Shown: one piece after another, positions 1-9,277 of the stretch
How the letters are laid out: each line of letters starts with the position of its first letter
Position numbering within the stretch: the stretch's first letter is position 1
Origin: Allopusillimonas lactea
GTDB taxonomy: Bacteria > Pseudomonadota > Gammaproteobacteria > Burkholderiales > Burkholderiaceae_B
Length of the DNA stretch: 64,000 bases
NCBI RefSeq assembly: GCF_021653995.1
Contig: NZ_JAJJOZ010000002.1
Location: 434,001-498,000, forward strand
Direction of reading: 5' to 3'
Notes under the pieces: model-generated
Told to the model about the DNA's origin: nothing
Database searches by the model: none
The model's input: the letters and a program-made list of their open reading frames with translations, nothing else
Translations under genes and position numbers: made by a program

Positions 1-1
1 C

Positions 2-1516
2 GCCTTGCGTTATCGGCTCGATGAGCTCGTGCTCTCCGGCATCAAGCATCCGGTGGCTTATGGCCTGCTGCGTGTTGTACGCTTCGGGCGCGAGCCGCAA
101 TTGGCGCGTGGGGTGCGCTTGCGCCGCGCGCTCGAATCGCTGGGGCCTATATTTGTCAAGTTCGGTCAGGTGCTCTCCACCCGCCGCGACCTGATTCCGC
201 TGGATGTCGCGCTTGAGCTCGCGCTGCTGCAAGACCGGGTACCGCCATTCCCGTCCGATCAGGCCGCCGCGTGCATCGAGGCGGCGCTGGGTGCTTCGCC
301 CCACACGCTGTTCAAGCATTTCGAAGTTGATCCTGTCGCGTCCGCCTCGATCGCACAGGTGCATTTTGCGGTGCTGCACGATGGGCGCGAGGTAGCAGTG
401 AAGGTACTGCGCCCGGGCATGCGCGACATCATCGAGAAAGACCTCGCTTTGTTGGCGGTGCTGGCCGGGTTGGTTCAGCGCCTGGCGCCCGACGGCCGGC
501 GGCTCAAGCCGCGCCAGGTGGTGGCCGAATTCGACAACTACCTGCACGACGAGCTTGATCTGATCCGCGAAGCGTCCAACTGCAGCCAGTTGCGGCGTAA
601 TTTTTCAGCCGAGAAGGGGCGTGAGCACCTGCTCATGGTGCCCGAGGTGGTGTGGGAATACTGCGCCACCACGGTATTTACCATGGAGCGCATGCGCGGC
701 ATCCCAGTCAGCCAGATCGAACGCTTGCGTGCCGCCAATATCGACACGCAGGAACTGGGCCGAAAAGGGGTCGAAATCTTCTTTACCCAGGTGTTTGCCG
801 ATGGGTTTTTTCATGCCGACATGCACCCCGGCAATATCTATGTGTCCGACCAGCCTGAAACCCTGGGCCGTTACATTGCCCTGGATTTCGGCATCGTGGG
901 CTCCCTGTCCGAGTTCGACAAAAACTACCTCGCGCAGAATTTCCTGGCCTTTTTCCGACGCGACTACCATCGCGTTGCGCAATTGCACATCGAGTCGGGC
1001 TGGGTGCCGCCCACGACGCGCGAAGAAGAACTCGAAGGTGCCGTGCGGGCCGTATGCGAGCCTTACTTCGATCGGCCTTTGTCGGAGATATCCCTGGGGC
1101 AGGTGTTGCTAAGGCTGTTCCAGACGTCACGGCGCTTCAACGTCGAGATCCAGCCCCAACTGGTGTTGTTGCAAAAAACGCTCCTCAACGTTGAGGGCAT
1201 GGGGCGCGAGCTCGACCCCAGCCTTGATCTCTGGAAAACCGCCAAGCCCTACCTCGAAAAATGGATGCACGAGCGGGTTGGTTTGGCCGGCCTGCGCCGC
1301 CAGCTCGACAAAGAAGCGGCGCAGTGGGCCCAGATCGTGCCGCAAATTCCGCGGCTGGTGCACGCACAGCTCAGCCGCCCCGCACTCGCGCCTGAGTTAA
1401 ACTTAGAACTTGAGCGCCTGCGCCGCACGCAAGAGCAGACCAACCGGGTGCTGATGGTGTTGTGCGCCATACTGGCCACTGCAATTGGGGTGGCCATCTG
1501 GGCCCTCACTCGATAA
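2..1516 (+). CDS. ubiB: UbiB, ubiquinone biosynthesis protein kinase-like ATPase (5' partial)
   Basis: Atypical kinase/ATPase required for ubiquinone synthesis at the inner membrane. The frame is already open at the left edge and no convincing start lies inside the window, so I infer that about 15 N-terminal residues are missing; about 503 residues are visible against a usual 520 or so. Family motifs seen in order, numbered from the first visible residue: the KxGQ loop (VKFGQVLSTRRD, about 51-62), the alanine-rich nucleotide loop (ASIAQVH), the lysine strand (VAVKVLRPG), ADMHPGNIY and the metal-binding ALDFGIVG. The C-terminus is one hydrophobic segment (VLMVLCAILATAIGVAIW) typical of the family's membrane anchor. 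In related genomes ubiB usually follows ubiE/ubiJ; that part is outside the window. Identification is secure. Confidence 0.95.
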   Translation, partial: ALRYRLDELVLSGIKHPVAYGLLRVVRFGREPQLARGVRLRRALESLGPIFVKFGQVLSTRRDLIPLDVALELALLQDRVPPFPSDQAAACIEAALGASPHTLFKHFEVDPVASASIAQVHFAVLHDGREVAVKVLRPGMRDIIEKDLALLAVLAGLVQRLAPDGRRLKPRQVVAEFDNYLHDELDLIREASNCSQLRRNFSAEKGREHLLMVPEVVWEYCATTVFTMERMRGIPVSQIERLRAANIDTQELGRKGVEIFFTQVFADGFFHADMHPGNIYVSDQPETLGRYIALDFGIVGSLSEFDKNYLAQNFLAFFRRDYHRVAQLHIESGWVPPTTREEELEGAVRAVCEPYFDRPLSEISLGQVLLRLFQTSRRFNVEIQPQLVLLQKTLLNVEGMGRELDPSLDLWKTAKPYLEKWMHERVGLAGLRRQLDKEAAQWAQIVPQIPRLVHAQLSRPALAPELNLELERLRRTQEQTNRVLMVLCAILATAIGVAIWALTR

Positions 1517-1664
1517 TGCAGATATATCCGGCTGTCCGCGGTGGGCGGGCGGGTGTCGCGGGGCACCTTCCTGTCATGACTGTCATATTCCTGTCAAACG
1601 CTCCCCTTACATTGCCGTGACACGGCGGGCGCGCACAGAGCGCCCTTACACAAGAGAGTTTTCC

Positions 1665-2543
1665 ATGCTTTACCCCGAATTATTCAAGTCGATGGAAGCT
1701 GTGCGCTGGAACATGGCCACTGATGTTCCGTGGGATGATTTCGATGCGTCCAAGCTGTCCGACGATCAGGCCTATACCATCAAGATGAATGCCATCACGG
1801 AATGGTCGGCATTGCCCGCCACCGAAATGTTCCTGCGCGACAATCGTGACGACAGCGATTTTTCGGCTTTCATGTCGATCTGGTTCTTCGAGGAGCAGAA
1901 GCACTCGTTAGTGCTCATGGAGTACCTGCGGCGGTTCCGCCCTGAGCTGGTGCCCACCGAGCAAGAGCTGCACAAGGTGCGCTTCGAGTTCGACCCTGCG
2001 CCGGCGCTCGAAACGCTGATGCTGCATTTTTGCGGCGAGATCAGGCTCAATCACTGGTACCGGCGCGCAGCCGATTGGCACACTGAGCCCGTGATCAAGG
2101 CCATCTACAAGATTATCTCCAACGACGAAGCCCGTCACGCGGGGGCATATCTGCGCTACATGAAGCGCGCCCTGATCCATCAGGGCCGCGAAATCGGCGA
2201 GCAGGCTCAACTGGCGTTTTCCAAGATTGGTGTGCTCATGGCCTCGGCGCGCCGCACCTCGCAGGCGCTGCACCCCACCAATCTTCACGTCAATAAGGCG
2301 CTGTATCCGGACGACACCATCCAGTCGCGCCTGCCTTCACCCGAATGGCTGGAGCACTGGCTCGACAACCAGATCTGCTTCGACACCGAATGGGAAGGCA
2401 AGGTGTGCGGCCGGATTCTGCACAATCTATCCTTGCTGCTGGATAATACCTTTCATACGGCGCAGGATCTGAACCGCTATCGCAAGCAATTGATCAAATC
2501 CCTGTCTCCCTCGTCTTCCTCTGGCGAGTTGGCGTCGGCCTGA
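1665..2543 (+). CDS. Ferritin-like domain diiron protein
   Basis: A 292-residue soluble protein with the carboxylate/histidine spacing of ferritin-like diiron proteins, related in pattern to acyl-ACP desaturases. Candidate iron ligands are in EWSALPATE (46-54), the EEQKH motif (76-80), CGEIRLNHW, and DEARH further on. The start at 1665 is chosen because GAGAG lies about 8 bases upstream and similarity of composition to the family begins there; the same frame is open back to 1485, but that part reads as low-quality sequence. No signal peptide or membrane segment is visible. It stands alone between ubiB and rfaE2. The substrate is unknown: a desaturase, hydroxylase or N-oxygenase role would fit, and I cannot choose among them. 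Confidence 0.8.
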   Translation: MLYPELFKSMEAVRWNMATDVPWDDFDASKLSDDQAYTIKMNAITEWSALPATEMFLRDNRDDSDFSAFMSIWFFEEQKHSLVLMEYLRRFRPELVPTEQELHKVRFEFDPAPALETLMLHFCGEIRLNHWYRRAADWHTEPVIKAIYKIISNDEARHAGAYLRYMKRALIHQGREIGEQAQLAFSKIGVLMASARRTSQALHPTNLHVNKALYPDDTIQSRLPSPEWLEHWLDNQICFDTEWEGKVCGRILHNLSLLLDNTFHTAQDLNRYRKQLIKSLSPSSSSGELASA

Positions 2544-2616
2544 GCGGCCGGGCCCTTTCGCCGTGTGTCTATTGCCCGCCGTCTGGCGGGCATTTCGCGC
2601 CGTACCATTGTCTGCC

Positions 2617-3105
2617 ATGCCTGCTCGCTTCGAAAAAAAAATCCTCACTCGCCAGGCCTGCGAGGCCGCCGTGCAGGCGGGCGGGTTGCCGCGCCCGCTG
2701 GTTTTCACCAATGGGGTATTCGATATCCTGCATCGCGGGCATGTCACCTATCTCGACCAGGCGGCGGCGCTGGGCGCCTGCCTTGTGGTGGCGCTAAACA
2801 CGGACGCGTCAGTGCGTCGGCTTGGCAAGGGCGATGATCGCCCGCTCAACTCGCTGGCGGATCGCCAGGCGGTATTGGCGGCGCTGGGCTGCGTAGACGT
2901 GGTGACCGACTTCGATGAAGATACGCCGCAGGGGTTGATCGAGGCGTTGCGCCCGGATGTGATCGTGAAGGGCGGCGATTACGATATGGAAATACTGCCT
3001 GAGACGGCGAGTGTGCGTAGCTGGGGCGGTCGGGCAGTGGCGATCCCGTTCGAGCACGAGCGTTCGACCACGCGGCTGTTGAAAAAGATCCGGCAGTCAG
3101 AGTAA
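2617..3105 (+). CDS. rfaE2: D-glycero-beta-D-manno-heptose 1-phosphate adenylyltransferase
   Basis: Transfers AMP to D-glycero-beta-D-manno-heptose 1-phosphate in ADP-heptose synthesis for the LPS inner core; cytoplasmic. The 162-residue product is a single nucleotidyltransferase domain: it has TNGVFDILHRGHVTYL with the HxGH catalytic motif near the N-terminus, a GGDYD loop and the late ERSTT motif. It corresponds to the C-terminal half of the bifunctional HldE of enterobacteria; the kinase half is a separate gene (hldA/rfaE1) elsewhere, as is usual in Alcaligenaceae. ATG 2617 is chosen over upstream in-frame codons because the domain starts within 30 residues of it. It converges on tolC with only about 47 bases between the stops. 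Confidence 0.92.
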   Translation: MPARFEKKILTRQACEAAVQAGGLPRPLVFTNGVFDILHRGHVTYLDQAAALGACLVVALNTDASVRRLGKGDDRPLNSLADRQAVLAALGCVDVVTDFDEDTPQGLIEALRPDVIVKGGDYDMEILPETASVRSWGGRAVAIPFEHERSTTRLLKKIRQSE

Positions 3106-3152
3106 ACGGCTTCCCGGTCCGCGTCGGGCCAAAAACCGGATCCCGTATTTCA

Positions 3153-4493
3153 CTATTTTTTTGCCGGCGCCAACAGGGCATTGATGGCGATGATGTCCTG
3201 TTCTGACAAAATACCGCTTGCGGCCTTCAGGCGCAGCCCGTTCATGAGCGTATCGTAACGGGCCCGTGAAAGATTACGCCGGGTTTCATACAGCTGCTGT
3301 TGTGCATTGAGCACGTCGATATTGACGCGTACGCCGACCTCGTAGCCGGTTCGGTTGGCCTCCAGCGAAGCGAGGCTGGATTTTTCAGCAGCTTCGAGTA
3401 CCTGGACACGGGCCAACCCTGAGGTGACCCCCGAGAAATAGCGCTGGGTGTCCTGTACAGCCAGCCGGCGCGCGTTTTCGAGTTCATAGCGAGCCTGCTG
3501 CAGGCGCGAGGCTTGTTCGCGCACAGCTGATGATATGCTGCCGCCCGCATAGAGCGGGATCGACAACTGCAGGCCTATGGTGCTGTCGAGCGAGCGCGGG
3601 CCGGGATCGCGCGGCGTCGTGCCGCTGTTGATGCCGCGATCGCTTGCCGTACCGGTCTGAGCCTGCAACTGCAGGGTGGGGTAGTGGCCGCTTTTGGCGA
3701 TGTCGATCTGCTTGGCGGCGATGCGAGCGGCGAGGTCGGCCTGTGCCACGGCCAGGTTTGCCTGGCTGGATTGCTCTGTCCAGCGATCCAGGCGGTTGGG
3801 CTCGGGTGCCGGCAGGCGTGCGGCGGGGGCGAGCGTATCCAGCCGTGCAGGGCGTTGGGCGATGATACGGGCCAGGGTGTCCTGGCTGACCTGCAGATCG
3901 TTGCGTGCCGCCAGTTCGCTGGCGGTGGCCAGGTCGAGCCGGGCCTGTGCCTCGTAAGCGTCGGTAATTGTTGCGCCGCCGAGCTCGAACGCCTGCCTGG
4001 CTGCGCGCAATTGGTTCTCGATTGCGCTTTTCTCGGCCAGCAGGGCGCTCAGCGTATCTTGCGCGGCCAGTACGTCGAAATACGCCTGTGCAACGCGCAG
4101 GATGAGATCTTGGTAAGCGCCTGCGCGTGCCACGTCTGCCGCGCTGGCAATATAGCGCGACTGCTCGAGCGTATCCCATGCGCCGATGTCGATAATGGGC
4201 TGTGTGAGCGTAAGCGCCCATCCAGCGCTGCGTGCTGTGCGGCTGTCGCCCAAGGTGCGGGCGCGGCGGTTGTTGTCAAGGTCGGCGCCCGCGTCAGCGC
4301 TCAGTAAGGGCAGCAGGCGGGCGCGGGACTGGGGGATTTTTTCTTGTTGGGCGTCGCGCGCGGCTTGCGTGGCGGCGTAGATGGGATCGCGCCGCAGGGC
4401 CATCTGCCAGATATCGAGCAGATTTTCCGCGTGGCTGGGAAGCCCGGCTGCCGCAAGCAGCGCACAGGCCAGCCAGCGGCGCGCCCCGGCCAT
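3153..4493 (-). CDS. tolC: TolC family outer-membrane channel protein
   Basis: Outer-membrane exit duct for type I secretion and tripartite efflux. The 446-residue product begins with a Sec signal peptide (cleavage likely after GLPSHA, residue about 22) and has two internally similar halves typical of TolC, each with the NLxxAxxxAxxxDP-like helix start (LLDIWQMALRRDPIYAA) and a mid-strand region (TIGLQLSIPLYAGGS). The sequence ends in KK with no lipobox, so it is the TolC rather than the lipidated NodT/OprM type. Its start abuts the stop of the upstream methyltransferase gene with no gap, so the two are very likely one transcript and translationally coupled. A second, OprM-type channel is encoded with the RND pump at 26.8 kb. 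Confidence 0.92.
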   Translation of the reverse strand: MAGARRWLACALLAAAGLPSHAENLLDIWQMALRRDPIYAATQAARDAQQEKIPQSRARLLPLLSADAGADLDNNRRARTLGDSRTARSAGWALTLTQPIIDIGAWDTLEQSRYIASAADVARAGAYQDLILRVAQAYFDVLAAQDTLSALLAEKSAIENQLRAARQAFELGGATITDAYEAQARLDLATASELAARNDLQVSQDTLARIIAQRPARLDTLAPAARLPAPEPNRLDRWTEQSSQANLAVAQADLAARIAAKQIDIAKSGHYPTLQLQAQTGTASDRGINSGTTPRDPGPRSLDSTIGLQLSIPLYAGGSISSAVREQASRLQQARYELENARRLAVQDTQRYFSGVTSGLARVQVLEAAEKSSLASLEANRTGYEVGVRVNIDVLNAQQQLYETRRNLSRARYDTLMNGLRLKAASGILSEQDIIAINALLAPAKK

Positions 4494-5174
4494 TCAGAAC
4501 TTGAAATGAGAGAACGATACGCCACGCAAGGGTTTGATCACCGTATCGAACAGCGGGGTGGTTTCAAAACTTGCGGCGCTGGTGCGGGTGATGCGACAGG
4601 CGGTCATGACGGGATGTTGGCCTACGACGGCGACCAGGCGGCCGCCGACGGCGAGCTGGTACTTGAGCGCATCGGGTACCACGGGCACCGAGCCTGTGAG
4701 CAGGATGGCGTCGTATTCGGTGGTGCCCCAGCCGGCATGCGCGTCGCCGACTTCGACGGCAACGTTGTCGACATGATTACGCTGCAGGTTCTCTTGTGCG
4801 AAGGCCGCCAGGCGGCTGTCGACCTCGATGCTGACGACTTGTTGCGCCAGGCGGGACAGCAGCGCCGCCTGATAGCCCGAACCTGTGCCAATCTCGAGCA
4901 CGCAGTCGGTGGGTTTCAGCTGAAGCTCTTGCGCGAGGCGTGCCTCAACCTTGGGCGAAAGCATGACTTCGCGAGTATCGACGGAGTTGATGATCAGCGG
5001 CAGCTCGGTATCCGAAAACGCCAGGCCCTGCATGGGGGCGGGCACGTAACGTTCACGCTGTACTTCGAACAACGCCTGCAGGACACGGAAATCGAGCACC
5101 TCCCAAGGGCGGATCTGTTGCTCGACCATGTTGTATCGAGCCTGTTCGATTTCAGAAAGCGCAGTGACGTTCAT
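4494..5174 (-). CDS. Protein-L-isoaspartate O-methyltransferase family protein
   Basis: A 226-residue class I SAM-dependent methyltransferase of the Pcm family. The SAM-binding motif I is clear (VLEIGTGSGYQAALLSRL, about 92-109), followed by an acidic strand end (SIEVDSRLA). The N-terminal family helix (ARYNMVEQQIRPWEVLD) is also visible. However, the substrate-side motif that in true Pcm enzymes reads GQTISQP is replaced here by NSVDTREVMLSP, so isoaspartate repair activity is not assured. It sits directly before tolC with zero spacing, an arrangement I know from other Burkholderiales. Upstream, about 257 bases without a gene separate it from thiD. I am confident of the fold and family and unsure of the substrate. 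Confidence 0.85.
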   Translation of the reverse strand: MNVTALSEIEQARYNMVEQQIRPWEVLDFRVLQALFEVQRERYVPAPMQGLAFSDTELPLIINSVDTREVMLSPKVEARLAQELQLKPTDCVLEIGTGSGYQAALLSRLAQQVVSIEVDSRLAAFAQENLQRNHVDNVAVEVGDAHAGWGTTEYDAILLTGSVPVVPDALKYQLAVGGRLVAVVGQHPVMTACRITRTSAASFETTPLFDTVIKPLRGVSFSHFKF

Positions 5175-5431
5175 GGGTTATACAAAAATACGGTGGTGAT
5201 GATGTGAAAGGGCGAGCCATTGGGCCCGCCGCCAGGGGCTGCAATGCCCCGTATCATGGGTACTATAGCGTATTTGGCGAGCGGATGTATCGGCTTGCAA
5301 CGCCTGTGGCTTGATGTGTGTCAGGCCTGCACGAGGCGGCTTGCGAGGCATCTGCGGCTGTCGTTGCGCGGCCCGCAACAGCACGGGCCAGCGACCGGTA
5401 CAACCTTGGTCAGTACAGCCTTGGGCCGGTA

Positions 5432-6256
5432 TCAGGCGCCTGCAGCCGGCCACCAGTGATGGAAGTGCTGCACAGGCCCGTGGCCGCTGCCGACGTCGAG
5501 GTCGGACGCGCGGGCGATTGCTTGCACCAGATAGGCTTTTGCCTGGCGTGCCGCTTCGGGCACGTCGTTGGTGCGCGGCAGCAGCGCGGCCAGGGCGGCC
5601 GACAGCGTGCAGCCTGTGCCGTGCGTGTTGCGGGTTTCGATGCGACGGCCCGGCAGTTCGATCAGGCGGTCGCCGTCGTGCAATACGTCGATGGTGTCGT
5701 TGCCTGGCAGGTGGCCGCCTTTCAGGTACACCCAGCGCTCGCCGTTGTCGCTGAGCAGGCGGCGTAGCTTCTCGGCCATGCGGCGCATGTCTTTCAGTGT
5801 GTCGGCGGGCGTTGCGCCCAGCAGCACGCCAGCCTCGGGCAGGTTGGGGGTGATCAGGGTGCAGAGCGGGATCAGGCTTTCGCGCAGTTCATCGACCGCG
5901 GCGCGTTCGAGCAGGTGGTCGCCGCTTTTGGCGACCATGACCGGATCGAGCACGAGATGGGTGGGTTTCCAGTGTGCAAGGCGTTCGGCCACCACGCGGG
6001 TGACGGCCTTCTGCCCCAGCATGCCGATTTTGACGGCGTCGATGCGCACGTCGCTGAACAGCGTGTCGATCTGTTCGGCGACGAAGGCGGCCGGCACAGG
6101 TTGGATGCCCGTGACGGCGCGGGTGTTCTGCGCCGTGAGCGCCGCAATGACGGCAGTGCCATAGGCGCCCAGCGCGCTCATGGTCTTGATGTCGGCCAGC
6201 ACGCCTGCCCCGCCCGAGGGGTCGACGCCGGCGATGGTCAGCGTGTTTGGAATCAT
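5432..6256 (-). CDS. thiD: Hydroxymethylpyrimidine/phosphomethylpyrimidine kinase
   Basis: Phosphorylates HMP and HMP-phosphate to HMP-PP for thiamine synthesis or salvage; cytoplasmic ribokinase-fold enzyme. The 274-residue product has the N-terminal GVDPSGGAGVLADIKTM motif and the C-terminal anion-hole motif NTHGTGCTLSAAL. ATG 6256 overlaps the stop of the upstream btuF gene as ATGA, so thiD is translationally coupled to the B12-uptake genes and probably under their riboswitch. The frame is open further upstream, but that sequence lies within btuF and does not look like protein of this family. No TPP riboswitch is visible in front of it. Confidence 0.93.
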   Translation of the reverse strand: MIPNTLTIAGVDPSGGAGVLADIKTMSALGAYGTAVIAALTAQNTRAVTGIQPVPAAFVAEQIDTLFSDVRIDAVKIGMLGQKAVTRVVAERLAHWKPTHLVLDPVMVAKSGDHLLERAAVDELRESLIPLCTLITPNLPEAGVLLGATPADTLKDMRRMAEKLRRLLSDNGERWVYLKGGHLPGNDTIDVLHDGDRLIELPGRRIETRNTHGTGCTLSAALAALLPRTNDVPEAARQAKAYLVQAIARASDLDVGSGHGPVQHFHHWWPAAGA

Positions 6257-7326
6257 GGTGTGTATTGTATTCGGGCCCCGAGGTGAGTGTAAGTATCGGC
6301 ACGGGCGCGAGCACCGTCCAGCAGCGCGCACATGCGCTCCGCGGCATCGACCGCGCGCGGGCCGGGGCGGAAGAGCTGGTCGGGGTCGATACCGTATACC
6401 TGCCGCTCTGCGGCGGCGGCCAGGCCATCGGCGGCCCAGCGCATGCGCAAGGCTTCGATCTCGGCTGGATCCCGGCTGGGCGCGATCACCACCTCTGGCT
6501 GGCGCAGGAGTATGCTTTCGCGGCTCACCTGAGCCGCAGCGCCCGGCAGCCGGGCAAAAATATTGATGCCACCGCAGGCGCGCAACGCGTCATCGATGAC
6601 TGGGTCGTTCGCCACCGCAAACAGGGGCGGGTTGCTGATTTCGATAAAGACGCGCATTGGGCGCCGGTTGGCATAGGTGCGGCGTAGTGTGGCAATGCGG
6701 TCGGCCAGCGCCTGGGCGGCCGGGACGGCCGCTGCGTCGGTGCCGAAGAGCACACCCATGCGGCGCAACTCGGCGGGGATGTCGTCCAGGGATCTGGGCG
6801 TAACGTACAGTGTGGGGATGCCTGCCCGCGCCAGGGCCGGTGCAAGCCGGCGTGCGGCGCCGCTTTCATACCAGGCCAGTACCACGTCGGGATGCAGCGC
6901 AAGCGTGGCTTCCAGGCTGACCGAGACGCCGTCGCCCACCCGTGCGATTCGGCGTGCGGCGGCGGGGTAGTCGCTGCGCGACACGGTGCCGGCAATGTGG
7001 CTGCCCGCGCCCGCCGCGAAGATGAGTTCGGTGATGTGCGGCGCCAGCGAGATGGCGCGCTGATACGCTGCCTGCTGGGCAGCCGCGCAGGGCAGCGCCA
7101 GCGCGGCCAGCAGCGTGAGCGCCACGCCGCGGCGTAGCGCTGAACGCAGTAACGAGCCCGGCGGGCAACGTGGCGAGCCCGCTGGCGCGCTGCCCAGCCG
7201 AGAGCGCGCCTCGGCCAGACAGCGCTTCAGGGTGGTGACCCAGGGTAGGCGCCATGCGGCAGGCAGGCCCGGCGGGCAATACTTTCCGTCGGAGCGGTGA
7301 TGTGCCGGATGTGCCGTTGCCGTCAT
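6253..7326 (-). CDS. btuF: Cobalamin-type ABC transporter periplasmic binding protein
   Basis: Periplasmic binding protein of the TroA/BtuF helical-backbone class, expected to deliver cobalamin to an inner-membrane ABC transporter. The mature part starts after a hydrophobic signal (about residues 66-85, LTLLAALALPCAAAQQ) and shows the class features ISLAPHITELIFAAGAG, a SDYPAAARRIARVGD segment and late CGGINIFARLPG. The position between btuB and thiD, 15 bases after btuB, supports the B12 role. Oddly, the only ATG start gives about 65 residues before the signal peptide, including a Cys/Pro-rich stretch; a GTG within the hydrophobic segment is the only other candidate and lacks a ribosome site, so the true start is uncertain. 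No BtuC permease or BtuD ATPase gene is in the window. Confidence 0.82.
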   Translation of the reverse strand: MTATAHPAHHRSDGKYCPPGLPAAWRLPWVTTLKRCLAEARSRLGSAPAGSPRCPPGSLLRSALRRGVALTLLAALALPCAAAQQAAYQRAISLAPHITELIFAAGAGSHIAGTVSRSDYPAAARRIARVGDGVSVSLEATLALHPDVVLAWYESGAARRLAPALARAGIPTLYVTPRSLDDIPAELRRMGVLFGTDAAAVPAAQALADRIATLRRTYANRRPMRVFIEISNPPLFAVANDPVIDDALRACGGINIFARLPGAAAQVSRESILLRQPEVVIAPSRDPAEIEALRMRWAADGLAAAAERQVYGIDPDQLFRPGPRAVDAAERMCALLDGARARADTYTHLGARIQYTP

Positions 7327-7341
7327 GCCGCTTGGGCCCTG

Positions 7342-9171
7342 TTACATCCGCAGTGACAGGTTCACGAACACTGTCGAGCCGGGTGTGTTGTAGCCGAAGG
7401 CGTTGGTGTATTGCTTATCAAGGACATTGTCCCAACGCACCTGCACGCTGGCGTTGCGCGTCAGCGGATACCCGGCCGTCAGGTTGACCAAGCTATAGCC
7501 GCCAAGGCGCACTTGGTTGGCCGTGTCGTCGTAGCGCTTGCCCACAAACATATACTCGGCGCCTACTTGCAGCGCGCCCACGTTCTGCAGCGCGTTCAGG
7601 CGGTATACCTGGCGCGCGCGCCGGTTGAGCACATTGCCGGTGTTGACGTCTTTCGGGTCCAGGAAGTCGGCGCTGGCGCCCAGGGTGGTGTTGCCCCAGG
7701 TGTACTCGCCCGTCAGTGTCAGGCCGCGCAGACGCGCGTCGTCTATGTTGATGCTGCGAAAGGTGCCGCTTTCCGAACCGATCATGTCGCGGATACGGTT
7801 TTGGAACAGTGTGGCACCCAGCGTCAGTGCGTCATCGGTATAGCGCACGCGCGCTTCGATATTGCGCGACTTTTCGGGCTTCAGGTCGGGGTTGCCGAAG
7901 TAGGGGTAGTACAGGTCGGAGAACGTAGGTGCGCGGAACCCGGTGTTGGCCGCCACGCCCACTGTCCATTGGTGGTTGAGGTCTAGGTTGTAGCCTACGC
8001 CGCCGGTGGTTTCGTTGCCGTAACCGCTGATGTTGTCGTTGCGCACGCTGGCCTGCAGGTGATGCGCGCCGAAGTCGCCGCGGTAGACGAGACCCGCCGA
8101 ATTGGTGTCGCGGCGATCGATGGCGAAGTTCTCTGAATGCTGAGGCCGTTCTTCGAGCCGTTCGAGGATGGTAGAGAGGCGCTGGTGTTCGCCGAGCCGG
8201 AAGTTGTTTTGCCAGGTGTAGCTGCGCTGCAGTGTGGAGAAGATGCTGTTGAAGGCGCGATCTTCGTAGCCTGTTTTGCCGAGCCCCAGGCGCAGCACAC
8301 TTTCCCAGTAGTCTGTGATGGTGTCGGTGCTGGTGACCGCGTACGTCTGCTGGCGGTTGAGACTGTAGGCGGGGTGCGCGAAGCTGCCCGCATCATAGTC
8401 GGCATTGATATAGCTGTCGAAGGCAGTCAGGCCGATGTGGTGGCCTGGCTGCCAGCGGTAGCCCAGCGACCCCGACAGCGCATGCTGGCGGTAGCCGTCT
8501 GTGTCTTTGTTATAGCTGAAAGGGCCTGCGTTGGGGTTGGTGGCGCTGAAGCCGTCGCTGTCGGTCATGCTGGCGGAAAAGGCGTAGTTCCAGCCATCTT
8601 GGGCGCCTGAGATGCCGGCGCCAGACTTGACGGTGCCGTGGCTGCCCAGGCCGAAATCGGCGTGGGCGGCAAGGGGGCGGTCTTCGCCGCCCTTGGCGGT
8701 AACGATGTTGATGACCCCGCCAATAGCGTCCGAACCATACAGGCTGCTGGCCGCGCCGCGCACGATCTCGATGCGTTCGATGATGGCCGGGTCCAGCGTG
8801 TTCCAGTTGAAGCCGCCTGCGATGGTGTCGTTGGCGCGCACGCCATCGATCAGCACCAGCGTCTGGGCAGGTTTGGCGCCGCGGAGAAATACGCCTGTGG
8901 GCGTTTGCGGCCCGCCGGAGTTATAGAACTGCAGGTCGGCTTCGCGCGACAGAACCTCGGCAACGCTATTGGCGCCGGCGCGCGAAAGCTTGTCGCGGCC
9001 GATAACGGTCACGTCGCCGATCACATTCTTTTCGAGTTCGGTGACACGGCTGGGCGTGACGACAACCTGGTCGAGCTGGGGTACGGACTGGGAGGGTGTT
9101 TGCGCTGCGACCGTGCCCAGAGGCAGGAAGCAGGCGAAGGCGGCGGCGCGCCGGTGATAAGGCAGAGGCAT
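7342..9171 (-). CDS. btuB: TonB-dependent cobalamin receptor
   Basis: Outer-membrane TonB-dependent receptor, 609 residues, the usual BtuB length. It has a signal peptide ending near residue 23 (GTVAAQ), a TonB-box-like stretch (LDQVVVTPSR), a plug domain with LIDGVRANDT and IEIVRGAASSLYGSDA followed by GGVINIVT, and a beta barrel ending in an aromatic-containing strand (STVFVNLSLRM). B12 specificity is inferred from the cobalamin riboswitch directly upstream, from btuF downstream and from divergent metH. A siderophore receptor would share the fold but not this context. First gene of a btuB-btuF-thiD operon. Confidence 0.93.
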   Translation of the reverse strand: MPLPYHRRAAAFACFLPLGTVAAQTPSQSVPQLDQVVVTPSRVTELEKNVIGDVTVIGRDKLSRAGANSVAEVLSREADLQFYNSGGPQTPTGVFLRGAKPAQTLVLIDGVRANDTIAGGFNWNTLDPAIIERIEIVRGAASSLYGSDAIGGVINIVTAKGGEDRPLAAHADFGLGSHGTVKSGAGISGAQDGWNYAFSASMTDSDGFSATNPNAGPFSYNKDTDGYRQHALSGSLGYRWQPGHHIGLTAFDSYINADYDAGSFAHPAYSLNRQQTYAVTSTDTITDYWESVLRLGLGKTGYEDRAFNSIFSTLQRSYTWQNNFRLGEHQRLSTILERLEERPQHSENFAIDRRDTNSAGLVYRGDFGAHHLQASVRNDNISGYGNETTGGVGYNLDLNHQWTVGVAANTGFRAPTFSDLYYPYFGNPDLKPEKSRNIEARVRYTDDALTLGATLFQNRIRDMIGSESGTFRSINIDDARLRGLTLTGEYTWGNTTLGASADFLDPKDVNTGNVLNRRARQVYRLNALQNVGALQVGAEYMFVGKRYDDTANQVRLGGYSLVNLTAGYPLTRNASVQVRWDNVLDKQYTNAFGYNTPGSTVFVNLSLRM

Positions 9172-9277
9172 GATAGACCCTGTTGGACGCGCGTCCCCGC
9201 ACGTCGTTGAATGAACGTCTCCGTCCGGCCGCGCGCATGCGATGATGACGGGCCAGGGCGTAAAACGGGTTTAGGGC

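Noticed and set aside
5175..5431. Possible gene or TPP riboswitch between the methyltransferase and thiD
   Set aside because: Frames on both strands have poor protein character, and no THI-box core sequence is seen. It contains a GTACAACCTTGG / GTACAGCCTTGG pair (15-bp offset) only.
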